NCBI GenBank assembly: GCA_002159155.1
Contig: LZRQ01000097.1
Coordinates: forward strand, 1-13,163
Source: Firmicutes bacterium ZCTH02-B6
GTDB taxonomy: Bacteria; Bacillota; Limnochordia; Limnochordales; ZCTH02-B6
Direction of reading: 5' to 3'
DNA: 13,163 nucleotides
Both the position numbers and the translations under genes were made by a program. Shown here in pieces: positions 6,393 to 13,163 of this stretch. The notes beneath the pieces were generated by a model. That model was not told the DNA's origin and searched no databases. It saw nothing but the letters and a program-made list of their open reading frames with translations. The first letter of the stretch is position 1; every line of letters starts with the position of its first letter.

Positions 6393-8649
6393 GGCGCCAG
6401 TGCAGCCGCGGCTCCGCTTGCCGCTGAGGACGCCGGCCCCGCTCCGCCAGCTGGAAAGCCACCACGGTGATGTCATCTTCCGCGGGGTTGGCGCGAGAAC
6501 GGAGGCGCGCGCTCAACAAGTCCACCACCCTCTGAGCATCGGGCGGATCGACCCGCTCCACCGTCCGGCGCAGGGCTTCTTCCCGGTCGCCTCGCGCCCG
6601 GCACGCCGCGAGCGCCCCGTCGGTGACCATGACCACGATGTCGCCGGCCTCAAGGCGCCTCGTGACCACCTCGGTGTCCACGCGCGTGAGGATGCCGACG
6701 GGCAGGTTGGCCGCCCGCACTACCTCCACTTCCTGCCCCCGCCGCACGAAACTGGGCGCCGCCCCCACTTTCAGCATCTGCACCGTGCCGTCGGTGAGGT
6801 CCACGAGGCAGGCGTCGAGGGTGGCGTACGTCTCGTCGCTGGAGCGCAAGAGCAGCACCGAATTGATGGTGTTGACGGCAAACTCGAGGTCAAACCCCGC
6901 CTCGAGAAACCGCTGCAGCATAGCCACCGCCGCTTCGCTTTCGGCCGCAGCACGGGGTCCGGTTCCCATGCCGTCACTTAGGAGAAACGCCACCTTTCCC
7001 GGGCCCAGGTCGACCCGGCGGAAGCAGTCGCCCGACACGCTGTCGGGGTCCGGCGTCGTCTGCAGGACGCTGACGTCCACATCATACCTGGGCGCCCATG
7101 ACTGCTCCTCGGCGGCGGCTGCCGCGGGCAGGGCGATGCGCTCCATTTGGTCTGCGACGCCGGCAATGATGCTGGCGATCCCGGCCAGCTGCCGGGGGAC
7201 GAGCTCCCGTGAAGCTTCAAGGCGCGTGCGCCAGTAGGCTTCGACCCGCATCGCGTCCACGACCCGGGCAACGGCCTTGGCCAACTGCGGGGGCTTGATA
7301 CAGCGCTGGCGCAAGCCTGAGGGCAACACGTGCATGGAGAGCTGCCCCTCTCGTCCCGCCGCGGCCGCGGCATCCAGGAGGTCCCGGAACGTCTCGTATC
7401 CGTGACGCTCCCAGCAGAGGCGATACTGGGAGCAGCCGCGGCAAACCGCGTCGATGACCCGGGCCACGTAGCGGTCTGTCGCCTTTTCCTGCTCCTGCCC
7501 GGCGCCATCCTGGGGCGTGAAGGTCTGGCTGAGCTCGGCAAACACGGCCGCTACCCGCTGCAATTGCTCCTCAGCCCGGGCGCGGGCCTCCCGCTCCCCC
7601 TCCCGGTGCAGGCGTTCCCGCTCGGGGGTGCCAGGCAGCCGCTCGGCCCAACGGCGCAGCGCGGCATTGGGTACCAGGGCCAAGCAACCGGCGGCGACCA
7701 GGCACTCAAAGATGGCTGTGCCGATCTCTAGGCCGGTGCCGGCCAAAGGCGTCAGCAGGAGATGTCCCACCAGCAACCCGGCTGCGGCACCGGGCTTGCC
7801 GCCCAAGGCGCCGAGGCCTGCCAGCAGCCCTGCCGCTGGCAGCACCGCGGCCGCCCACACTGGTCGCGTGAACGCGGCCAGCGGGACCTCAGTGAGAAAC
7901 GTCGCGATCCCGAGGCCCGCGCCCGCGGCCGCGCCGAAGCCAGGGCCGCCCACGAGGCTCGCAAGCAAGACCAGCGCCCTCGCCAGGAAACTTGCCAATG
8001 CAAATCCTTGCCAACCGATGCCCTCTAGACCGATCAGCGAAAACCCGGTCAGCGCCAGCAAGGAGACGATCTGGCCGTGGCGCAGCGGCGCCGGCCTCGC
8101 CCCGAACAGCCCAGCCGCGGGCAAGAGCGCGATCGCAGCCGCCAGCTCCGCCGCGGCAGTGACGCCGGCGGCCAGGAGATCCCCGCCCACCAAGGCCACG
8201 ATGCCCAACCGCAGGGCGCCGGCGACCCAGGCGCCGGCGGCGGCCGCCAAACCCGCCCCGCGCCGCCGCTTTAGGGCTGCGAGAGCCACGATCATCCCCA
8301 CGAGGGGCAACGGCGCCGTCCACGGGGTGCCGGGCACGCTCGCCCAAAGCGAGCTCGGAATAGTCCAACCGCCGATGAGCGCGCCCATCGCGGCGGCCGC
8401 CGCCCGCCGGGCGCGCCCCTGAGCGGCCAGGGCCACACAAAAGGCGGAGCCAAAGGGGACGAGGACGCCAAACACGGCCGCCCGCCCCAGCGCGAAGCCG
8501 ATCAGCGCGGGGAGCCACCACAGATGGATCGCTGTCATGAGGCGGGGTCCGCCGTTGTCAGGTGCACCATCTGTCGGCCCGCGCCGGCCACGCCGGCGCA
8601 GCCACGCGACTCTCCCGCGGGCCAGCGGTGTGGACGCGCTGTCGATCAT
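6307..8649 (-). CDS. spoIIE: Stage II sporulation protein E (PP2C-type serine phosphatase)
   Basis: Membrane phosphatase of the asymmetric septum that dephosphorylates SpoIIAA-P and so releases SigF in the forespore. The 780 residues start with a basic stretch of about 38 residues, then a polytopic membrane region (about 40-330, roughly ten hydrophobic segments), a central regulatory region with the conserved CRGCSQYRLCW cysteine motif (403-413), and a C-terminal PP2C domain with metal-binding SDGMG (558-562), NTINSVLLLRSSDETYATLD (593-612), NLPVGI (648-653), VTDG (675-678) and EDDITVV (724-730). The start is ATG 8649, set by AAGGAGGG at 8665-8658. The PP2C fold should end near 735; a 46-residue Arg/Ala-rich tail follows, whose last 28 residues are read antisense to the 3' end of the exporter gene. 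Regulation is probably by Spo0A (see promoter). Confidence 0.96.
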   Translation of the reverse strand: MIDSASTPLARGRVAWLRRRGRRGPTDGAPDNGGPRLMTAIHLWWLPALIGFALGRAAVFGVLVPFGSAFCVALAAQGRARRAAAAAMGALIGGWTIPSSLWASVPGTPWTAPLPLVGMIVALAALKRRRGAGLAAAAGAWVAGALRLGIVALVGGDLLAAGVTAAAELAAAIALLPAAGLFGARPAPLRHGQIVSLLALTGFSLIGLEGIGWQGFALASFLARALVLLASLVGGPGFGAAAGAGLGIATFLTEVPLAAFTRPVWAAAVLPAAGLLAGLGALGGKPGAAAGLLVGHLLLTPLAGTGLEIGTAIFECLVAAGCLALVPNAALRRWAERLPGTPERERLHREGEREARARAEEQLQRVAAVFAELSQTFTPQDGAGQEQEKATDRYVARVIDAVCRGCSQYRLCWERHGYETFRDLLDAAAAAGREGQLSMHVLPSGLRQRCIKPPQLAKAVARVVDAMRVEAYWRTRLEASRELVPRQLAGIASIIAGVADQMERIALPAAAAAEEQSWAPRYDVDVSVLQTTPDPDSVSGDCFRRVDLGPGKVAFLLSDGMGTGPRAAAESEAAVAMLQRFLEAGFDLEFAVNTINSVLLLRSSDETYATLDACLVDLTDGTVQMLKVGAAPSFVRRGQEVEVVRAANLPVGILTRVDTEVVTRRLEAGDIVVMVTDGALAACRARGDREEALRRTVERVDPPDAQRVVDLLSARLRSRANPAEDDITVVAFQLAERGRRPQRQAEPRLHWRPSRRQARRTVADAESPAAKESAGRSASQ

Positions 8650-8687
8650 CCGCTTGTCCCTCCTTGGCGGTGAGAGTCGCAAAACCG

Positions 8688-8721
8688 ACTATACCGGACG
8701 GAGGGCGCGGGGTCTGTCGAG
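8688..8721 (-). promoter_or_regulatory. Spo0A-type spoIIE promoter (21-nt spacer, 0A-box-like -35)
   Basis: Minus strand: -10 TATAGT at 8693-8688 and -35-like TCGACA at 8720-8715, separated by 21 nt. The -35 element overlaps CTCGACA (8721-8715), i.e. TGTCGAG on the plus strand, 6/7 match to the 0A box TGTCGAA. In Bacillus the spoIIE and spoIIG promoters are known for the same layout: SigA promoters with 21-22-nt spacing and an 0A box over the -35. The predicted start is about 30 nt upstream of the spoIIE ATG. Confidence 0.6.
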
Positions 8722-8821
8722 GAGCCAAGCTGGCCGTCCGAGACTTTCACCCGTTTTCCTGCACGATCGCACTCGCCCTTGCGCCATCGCCCTCGTTTCC
8801 CCGGCCGTTCCGCCGGCCTTA

Positions 8822-8850
8822 TGGACACGCTGGCCGGGCAGGGATACAAT
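8822..8850 (+). promoter_or_regulatory. SigA-type promoter for folE
   Basis: -35 TGGACA (8822-8827; 5/6 to consensus), exactly 17-nt spacer, -10 TACAAT (8845-8850; 5/6). Predicted transcription start near 8857 gives a folE leader of about 108 nt ending in AAGGAGG at 8946-8952. Confidence 0.72.
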
Positions 8851-8964
8851 AGCGCCAAGCCTTCTGCCCAATGCGGTCGATAACAGCCTTAAGCGGCCAA
8901 TCGCCGGCCAGCTGGACAAGCTGGACAGAACTTGCGCGCCGGCTCAAGGAGGTTACCGGTTGCC

Positions 8965-9570
8965 ATGGTCGACGAAACCGCGGCCCACACCCGCGAAGTG
9001 GATAAAAGGAAGATCGAGACGGCCGTCCGCATGATCCTAGAAGCCATCGGCGAGGATCCGGAGCGGGAGGGACTGGTGGACACGCCGCGGCGGGTGGCCG
9101 AAGCGTACGCCGAACTGTGCGCCGGGATGCGAGAAAACGTTGAGCGTCATCTAGAGGTCTACTTTCAGGAAGAACACGACGAGCTGGTGCTGGTGCGCGA
9201 CATCCCGTTCTACTCCCTTTGCGAGCACCACCTGCTGCCGTTTTTCGGCAAGGCGCACATCGCCTACATCCCGCGCGATGGGCGGGTGACGGGCTTAAGC
9301 AAACTCGCGCGGGTGGTCGAGGCGTACGCCCGCCGCCTGCAGATGCAAGAGCGCCTGACCAAGCAGATCGCGGACGCGCTCATGACCCACCTGAAACCGC
9401 AAGGGGTCGCGGTGGTGCTGGAAGCGGAACACTTGTGCATGAGCATGCGGGGTGTCAAAAAACCGGGTTCCAAGACGGTCACCTCAGCCATGCGGGGCAT
9501 TTTCCGCAAGGACGAAAAGACGCGGGCCGAGGTGCTGGCGCTCATTTTTGGGCACGGGATCGCGGTGTAA
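8965..9570 (+). CDS. folE: GTP cyclohydrolase I
   Basis: Zinc-dependent enzyme that turns GTP into 7,8-dihydroneopterin triphosphate and formate, the committed step of folate synthesis; forms a homodecamer. The 201 residues contain the family signatures [19 protein letters not shown] (30-48), the zinc site CEHH (Cys86, His89) followed by [34 protein letters not shown] (111-130), and HLCMSMRGV with the third zinc ligand Cys158 and catalytic His156. Both zinc cysteines are present, so this is the classical type IA enzyme. The ATG at 8965 lies 12 nt after AAGGAGG; a nearer TTG at 8960 is out of frame. It ends 12 bp before the convergent DUF2203 gene stop. Its partner FolB is in this window but in a different unit. 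Confidence 0.97.
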   Translation: MVDETAAHTREVDKRKIETAVRMILEAIGEDPEREGLVDTPRRVAEAYAELCAGMRENVERHLEVYFQEEHDELVLVRDIPFYSLCEHHLLPFFGKAHIAYIPRDGRVTGLSKLARVVEAYARRLQMQERLTKQIADALMTHLKPQGVAVVLEAEHLCMSMRGVKKPGSKTVTSAMRGIFRKDEKTRAEVLALIFGHGIAV

Positions 9571-9582
9571 AGCGCGGCCGGG

Positions 9583-10092
9583 TTACTCTGGGGGCTCGCC
9601 AGGGACAGGGCGCGGCCCGGACGGCGAACGCGGGGTGTCGTCGTCGCTGCGAACCGGAAGCGGGGTATCGTCGTCGTCAGGTCGCAGCCGGCGCCTCCCG
9701 GCGTAGCCCTCGTGCCACGAGTGATAATACATGACCTCAGGCTCGCCGAGCCGCCAGCAGAGCAGCACTTCCCGCCCGTTGATGACCGCCGGGAAGTCCA
9801 CAAGGCCCAACTCGACGCTTTTGAGCTGGCAGCCGGCCCGCTGGATGCTGTCGATAATCTCGTTGGCCTCGTTGACCGCGGCCCGGAGACGCCCCTTGGC
9901 CTCGCGATGATCCGCAGCCATGATCAAGGTGCCGTCGTCCCGGCAGCCCACCGCCTGGATCAACTGCAGTTCGCGCTGGCGCGCCCGGGCTTCCTCCAAG
10001 AGGGCTTGCAGGCGCGTCAACAGCCGCTCCAAGGTGGGCACCATGGCGTTGGCCTCCGCCACGCGAAAGTGGCGGAACGTTGCGTCATCCAC
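9583..10092 (-). CDS. DUF2203 family protein of unknown function
   Basis: A 169-residue soluble protein matching the DUF2203 pattern: N-terminal FRVAEANAMVPTLERLL (9-25), a helical and charged, coiled-coil-like stretch to about 90, and the hallmark block LGLVDFPAVINGREVLLCWRLGEPEV with YYHSWHEGYAGRR (96-134). The function of the family is not established. A Pro/Asp-rich tail follows with a duplicated DDDTP, reflecting two near-identical DNA copies around 9629-9644 and 9660-9675. The start is GTG 10092 with AAGGAG at 10107-10102 (9-nt spacing). It overlaps the end of the upstream dehydrogenase gene by 8 bp (GTGGATGA), indicating translational coupling and one operon. A link to hydroxyacid metabolism is only an inference from this. 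Confidence 0.85.
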   Translation of the reverse strand: MDDATFRHFRVAEANAMVPTLERLLTRLQALLEEARARQRELQLIQAVGCRDDGTLIMAADHREAKGRLRAAVNEANEIIDSIQRAGCQLKSVELGLVDFPAVINGREVLLCWRLGEPEVMYYHSWHEGYAGRRRLRPDDDDTPLPVRSDDDTPRSPSGPRPVPGEPPE

Positions 10093-11104
10093 CTTGGTCC
10101 GCTCCTTCCGCGGCGGCCGGACGTCGGTCCCACGCTTCCGGGTTCACCAGGTTGGGTGGCCGCCGGCCCGTGACGCCGGCCACCAGGTTTTCCGCGGCCA
10201 CCACAGCCATCCGCGTCCGGGTGGCGATGCTCGCGGAGCCGATGTGGGGCAGTGCGACCACGTTGGGCAGCGCAAGCAGCGGGTGGTCCGGCCCGATGGG
10301 CTCCCTCTCCCACACATCCAAGCCCGCGGCCCAGATCCAGCCCTCGGTCAACGCCTTGTACAGGGCCGTTTCGTCCACCACCGGGCCGCGGGAGGCGTTG
10401 ATCAGGATGGCGCTTGGCTTCATGCGCCGCAGGGCGTCCTCGTTGATCAGGTGGTGGGTTTCCTGGGTGAGTGGCACGAGTACCACCACAAAGTCCGATT
10501 GCTCCAAGAGCTCATGGAAACCGGCGTAGCGAGCGCCGGTTTCGGCCTCGAGGTCGGGGTTGGGGCGGCGGTTGTGGTATAGGATAGTCATGTCAAAGCC
10601 CCGCGCCCTCCGGGCGACTGCGCTGCCGATGCGCCCCGCGCCGATGATCCCCAAGGTGCGCCCATATACATCCTGCCCGGTCAGAAACATCGGTGACCAC
10701 GTGCGCCACTCGCCCCGCTCGATCACCTTCTGGGCTTCCACGATGCGGCGGGCGGTCGCCATGAGCAAGGCCCACGTGAGATCCGCGGTCGTTTCCGTCA
10801 ACACCCCGGGGGTGTTGGTGACCAGCACCCCGCGCCGGGTGCATGCGGCCACGTCGATGTTGTCATAGCCGACGGCCATGTTGGCCACGACCCGCAGCCG
10901 CGGCGCCGCGGCCAGCAGCTCATCGTCGACGCGCTCGGTCAAAAGCACAAACGCCCCGTCCACATCAGCCACTTCCGCCAGGAGCATTTCCCGGGGCACC
11001 GGCGTGTCCTCCTGGGCAAAGACGCGGCAGTCGCAGTAGGCCTCCAGGATCGCCATGGCTTCCCGGGGGATGCGGCGTGTGACGTAAACTTTGGGTCGCG
11101 GCAC
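10085..11104 (-). CDS. D-2-hydroxyacid dehydrogenase, glyoxylate/hydroxypyruvate reductase (GyaR) type
   Basis: NAD(P)H-dependent reductase of the D-isomer-specific 2-hydroxyacid dehydrogenase family; closest in pattern to archaeal/bacterial GyaR, which reduces glyoxylate (and hydroxypyruvate) to glycolate (D-glycerate). In 339 residues: substrate-domain signature AVGYDNIDVAACTRRGVLVTNTPGVLTETTAD (77-108 region), Rossmann motif GAGRIG (155-160), NASRG with catalytic Arg239, EREP with Glu268, and PHIGSA with catalytic His287. HNRRP after beta-2 would favour NADPH, an inference. The start is GTG 11104 because GGAGGG lies at 11117-11112 and VPRPKVYVTRRIP matches the family N-terminus; an extension to 11152 would be atypical. 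It forms an operon with the overlapping DUF2203 gene. Phosphoglycerate dehydrogenase is less likely because there is no ACT or C-terminal domain. Confidence 0.93.
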   Translation of the reverse strand: MPRPKVYVTRRIPREAMAILEAYCDCRVFAQEDTPVPREMLLAEVADVDGAFVLLTERVDDELLAAAPRLRVVANMAVGYDNIDVAACTRRGVLVTNTPGVLTETTADLTWALLMATARRIVEAQKVIERGEWRTWSPMFLTGQDVYGRTLGIIGAGRIGSAVARRARGFDMTILYHNRRPNPDLEAETGARYAGFHELLEQSDFVVVLVPLTQETHHLINEDALRRMKPSAILINASRGPVVDETALYKALTEGWIWAAGLDVWEREPIGPDHPLLALPNVVALPHIGSASIATRTRMAVVAAENLVAGVTGRRPPNLVNPEAWDRRPAAAEGADQGG

Positions 11105-11221
11105 CGGGTGTCCCTCCACGCACGCCGTCCAAGGCGCGGCGTCGCTCTGCACGCACTAGGCAAACATTTCTTACAAGACGCTGGCGAACGGTTCCTGCAA
11201 CAATCCCGCCCGGCCCGAAAA

Positions 11222-11263
11222 GGACATCTGTCCCTTGACGCCGCGCGGGACTACTTATAGACT
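11222..11263 (+). promoter_or_regulatory. Putative promoter and operator of the cupredoxin gene
   Basis: -35 TTGACG (11235-11240) followed by either TATAGA (11256-11261, short 15-nt spacer) or TAGACT (11258-11263, 17-nt spacer). Immediately upstream is a dyad GGACA-TC-TGTCC (11222-11233), whose ACAnnTGT core resembles operators of the CopY/BlaI repressor family. This is suggestive, not proven. Confidence 0.4.
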
Positions 11264-11308
11264 CTGCTTTGGATCCGGACAATTATCGGGATGAAAGGGG
11301 TTTTTGCC

Positions 11309-11734
11309 ATGCCGAAGCGGCGCATTTGGACCGCGCTGGCGGCTTTGCTCGTGCTTGCGGTGCTTCTTGCTGGCTGTGGCGGTGGCGGAAGCCGGCAGCA
11401 GTCCTCGGCTCCCTCGCCGAGCTCCAGCAGCAGCACTTCCAGCAGCCAGGCCGCGACGCGTGAGATTACGGTCGTCCTGAGCGATTTCAAGTTTGAGCCC
11501 GCGGAGATCACGGTCAAGCGCGGCGAGCGGGTCCGCCTCACGCTGCAGAACACGGGCACCGTCGCCCACGACTGGACCGTGCGGGACCTCAATCTGGCCT
11601 CCCCGCGGGTGCAGCCCGGCCAGACGGCCACCTACGAGTTTACCGTGGATCGCGTCGGCACGTTCACCTCGGTGTGCGTCGAGGCGGGCCACGAGGCTCT
11701 GGGCATGACCGGCCGGCTCATCGTCGAGAACTAA
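11309..11734 (+). CDS. Blue-copper (cupredoxin) lipoprotein
   Basis: A 141-residue exported, lipid-anchored type I copper protein, probably a small electron carrier or copper-binding protein on the outer face of the membrane. Basic N-terminus and hydrophobic helix (6-20) lead to lipobox LLAGC with Cys23; then a Gly- and Ser/Gln-rich linker (24-48) and a plastocyanin-like domain (50-141). The expected copper ligands are visible: His87 in TVAHDW, then Cys123, His128 and Met133 in the C-x4-H-x4-M arrangement of CVEAGHEALGM. The ATG at 11309 follows AAAGGGG (11294-11300) with 8-nt spacing; the in-frame ATG at 11291 lacks a comparable site. It is a single-gene unit with its own promoter region and a terminator. 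Redox partner cannot be inferred; subunit II of cytochrome oxidase is excluded because the CuA second cysteine and TM hairpin are missing. Confidence 0.9.
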   Translation: MPKRRIWTALAALLVLAVLLAGCGGGGSRQQSSAPSPSSSSSTSSSQAATREITVVLSDFKFEPAEITVKRGERVRLTLQNTGTVAHDWTVRDLNLASPRVQPGQTATYEFTVDRVGTFTSVCVEAGHEALGMTGRLIVEN

Positions 11735-11772
11735 CCTTTACCGGATCGGTCCGGTTCCACGGCAACACGTAC

Positions 11773-11812
11773 AAAAGGACCGCTGGCCATGGCCAGGGGT
11801 CCTTTCCGTTTT
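11773..11812. terminator. Bidirectional terminator between cupredoxin and aminopeptidase genes
   Basis: AAAGGACC (11774-11781) pairs with GGTCCTTT (11798-11805); after one mismatch the stem continues in the self-complementary CTGGCCATGGCCAG (11783-11796). On the plus strand it runs into TTTCCGTTTT; on the minus strand it is followed by TTTTGTAC. It lies between two convergent stop codons, so it can serve both transcripts. Confidence 0.8.
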
Positions 11813-11838
11813 GGCCGCTCCGCACGTTAGGTGCCGGC

Positions 11839-12972
11839 TTACAGCCGCAGCGCGCCCGCCTCGATCAGCGTCCGGCCGTCCACGATCAGCGTCGGCCGCT
11901 CCACAAACAGGTCCCAGTGGAAGTCCGCGGCGTTGGCGCCGCCGAAATAGCGGTTTTCACCGAGCCCCAGGTGCACCGTGCCCCGCCGCTTTTCGTCGGT
12001 GGGCCCGTAGCCGCACAAGCGCTCCACGCCCGGGTTGAGGCCGATGCCGAGTTCCCCGATGACGTCCGCATCGCCGTGGCCCATGGCAAGGATCTCGCGA
12101 AAAGCGCAGCCGCCCTGGGGCGTCCCCACCAGCGTGACCCGGCCCTGCTCCACGGTGAGTTCGAGTCCTCGCATGGTCTGGCCGTTGCGGAACGCAAAGT
12201 CGATCACGGCCCGGCCGTGTACGGACGCCTCCACCGGGGCGACAAACACCTCGCCGGCCGGCAAGTTGACGGCCGTATCACCTTGCGCCACGTCGTCGTC
12301 GGACATAACACCGTCGTCTGCCAGCACCGGGCGATCGCCGATGGTCAACGTCAGATCGGTGCCGTTGTCCGCGAGCAGCCGCACCTCCTGCGCGCCTTCA
12401 AGGGCGGCCGCCAAGGCCGCGGCCTCCTGTTGCATAACCTCGTAGTCCACGTCGACAGCGCGCCAAAACATGGACCATAAGTTGGCAAACGTGATCGGCA
12501 TCCCCGCCCGGGCGGCCGGCGTCGGGTATGGCACGTACAGCACCCGCACGCCCCGCTCGAAAATATGCCGCTGTACGGCCTCCGCTGCCGCCTCCGCAGC
12601 CCGCCGCCGCTCTTCAGGCACACTCATGGCCAGCCTCGGGTCGGCGACCGAATCGGTGACGATCAGCGCGTCCACGTGCTCAAGCCACCTAAGGCGGTGC
12701 TGCGGCACCTGCTGGAGGTATTCAAGGGGCACGGTCGTCAAGGTTTCCAACTGCAAGTCGTCCGAGGTGACATTGAGCTCGGCGAAGGCGCCGGCGCGGC
12801 GCACCGCCGCGGCCAGCGCTCCCACAAAGGCGAAATTGTGCACGCCGCCCCCGATCTGGATCACTTCCCCTGGGCGGACGCGCAGGCAGGTGGTGACAAT
12901 TTTGTCCGCAATCGGACGAAAATCGACAGCCTCAGGCTGTTCCGAGGCGGCGGGATGATCGTGTTGTGCCAT
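11839..12972 (-). CDS. M29-family metallo-aminopeptidase (thermophilic AmpS/AmpT-like)
   Basis: Probable dinuclear-metal aminopeptidase removing N-terminal residues from peptides in the cytosol. The 377 residues carry an N-terminal domain starting DFRPIADKIVTTCLRVRPGEVIQI (17-40) and the C-terminal catalytic domain with the putative metal ligands Glu241 (NLPAGEVF), Glu307 (IGELGIGLNPG), His334 (GTVHLGLG), Tyr342 and His352/Asp354 (FHWDL). The Glu241-Glu307 distance of 66 equals that of E250-E316 reported for AmpS. The start is ATG 12972 with AGGGGG at 12985-12980 (7-nt spacing); the frame stays open for another 62 codons upstream but that stretch is low-complexity and not family-like. NicX-type ring dioxygenases share this fold, so an oxygenase or another hydrolase role cannot be excluded. 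Confidence 0.85.
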   Translation of the reverse strand: MAQHDHPAASEQPEAVDFRPIADKIVTTCLRVRPGEVIQIGGGVHNFAFVGALAAAVRRAGAFAELNVTSDDLQLETLTTVPLEYLQQVPQHRLRWLEHVDALIVTDSVADPRLAMSVPEERRRAAEAAAEAVQRHIFERGVRVLYVPYPTPAARAGMPITFANLWSMFWRAVDVDYEVMQQEAAALAAALEGAQEVRLLADNGTDLTLTIGDRPVLADDGVMSDDDVAQGDTAVNLPAGEVFVAPVEASVHGRAVIDFAFRNGQTMRGLELTVEQGRVTLVGTPQGGCAFREILAMGHGDADVIGELGIGLNPGVERLCGYGPTDEKRRGTVHLGLGENRYFGGANAADFHWDLFVERPTLIVDGRTLIEAGALRL

Positions 12973-13163
12973 TGGGTTTCCCCCTGAGATGCGTGTTCTG
13001 AGTGCCACGGGTATCCTTGTCCTTGCGCCGGCGCTTTCCGGCGCGTGGGTTCTAGGTTGCGGATTCTCCCTCCATTGCGCCACGCGTTCCAGCGCTGTAT
13101 TTCCTCCCCGCGTATTCCCTGCATGTGGTGCATTCCCTGCCCCGAGCGCGGGCAACATAGCGG
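12973..13163 (-). promoter_or_regulatory. Upstream region of the aminopeptidase gene
   Basis: No gene or clear SigA promoter is seen. It contains a 9-bp direct repeat ATTCCCTGC (plus strand, 13114-13122 and 13132-13140, 18-bp period) and a hairpin GCGCCGG/CCGGCGC (13026-13045) without a U-tract. I could not match it to a T-box or other known riboswitch. The promoter may lie beyond the window. Confidence 0.4.

Larger units (their letters stand above)
8650..8964. other. Divergent regulatory region between spoIIE and folE
   Basis: About 315 bp with no gene seen. It holds the spoIIE promoter (8688-8720, minus), the folE promoter (8822-8850, plus), and in the folE leader a perfect 9-bp tandem duplication AGCTGGACA (8910-8918 and 8919-8927). 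No tRNA gene is visible, and I could not match the folE leader to the tetrahydrofolate riboswitch. Confidence 0.7.

Noticed and set aside
7517..8422. Plus-strand open frame opposite the spoIIE membrane region
   Set aside because: Ala/Pro/Arg/Ser-rich shadow of the hydrophobic SpoIIE frame, without a start signal.
8857..8964. Tetrahydrofolate riboswitch in the folE leader
   Set aside because: Considered because these control folE in some Bacillota, but I could not find the conserved core elements by eye; a covariance-model search would settle it.
12973..13158. N-terminal extension of the aminopeptidase, or a T-box leader
   Set aside because: The extension is low-complexity and lies upstream of a good ribosome-binding site; no T-box antiterminator sequence (GGGTGGNACCGCG type) or terminator U-tract is present.
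1..13163. CRISPR array, tRNA/rRNA genes, prophage or defence island
   Set aside because: No regularly spaced repeats, no tRNA-like cloverleaf noticed, and all sizeable genes are recognisable housekeeping, sporulation or metabolic families.

Overview
The window (about 13.2 kb, very GC-rich) looks like chromosomal DNA of a high-GC, spore-forming, probably thermophilic member of the Bacillota (Symbiobacterium/Thermaerobacter-like lineages fit best; this is inferred, not proven). The evidence is a full-length SpoIIE sporulation phosphatase, the Bacillus-like order spoIIE - tilS - ftsH - folB on one strand, strong purine-rich Shine-Dalgarno sequences with frequent GTG/TTG starts, and SigA-type promoters of the -35/-10 kind.

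Layout. Positions 1-763 (minus) hold the 5' part of a biotin-protein ligase gene (birA, cut by the window edge) preceded by folB. Positions 906-2903 (minus) are ftsH with a strong upstream promoter and a downstream intrinsic terminator. Positions 3106-4680 (minus) are tilS, which carries an unusual in-frame 9-bp tandem repeat. Positions 4681-5144 have no convincing gene but contain a promoter with MerR-operator geometry in front of an MFS exporter (5145-6392, plus). That exporter sits, in opposite orientation, inside the otherwise conserved spoIIE-tilS interval, and its 3' end overlaps the 3' end of spoIIE (6307-8649, minus) by 86 bp. A divergent intergenic region (8650-8964) carries a Spo0A-type promoter for spoIIE and a SigA promoter for folE (8965-9570, plus). 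Then come a two-gene minus-strand operon, a GyaR-like 2-hydroxyacid dehydrogenase (10085-11104) overlapping a DUF2203 gene (9583-10092), a plus-strand cupredoxin lipoprotein (11309-11734), a bidirectional terminator, and a minus-strand M29-family aminopeptidase (11839-12972).

How the genes relate. FolE (first step from GTP) and FolB (dihydroneopterin aldolase) belong to folate synthesis but are about 8 kb apart in separate units; folK and folP are not in the window. FtsH and TilS are core proteostasis and tRNA-modification functions, and SpoIIE controls SigF activation at asymmetric division. The exporter, the dehydrogenase/DUF2203 pair, the cupredoxin and the aminopeptidase are independent accessory or metabolic functions.

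I see no CRISPR array, phage, complete insertion sequence, tRNA or rRNA, and no clearly new multi-gene system. The most interesting signals are the regulatory architectures (spoIIE and the exporter), the antisense overlap that supplies the SpoIIE C-terminus, the tilS tandem repeat and the coupled DUF2203 gene.
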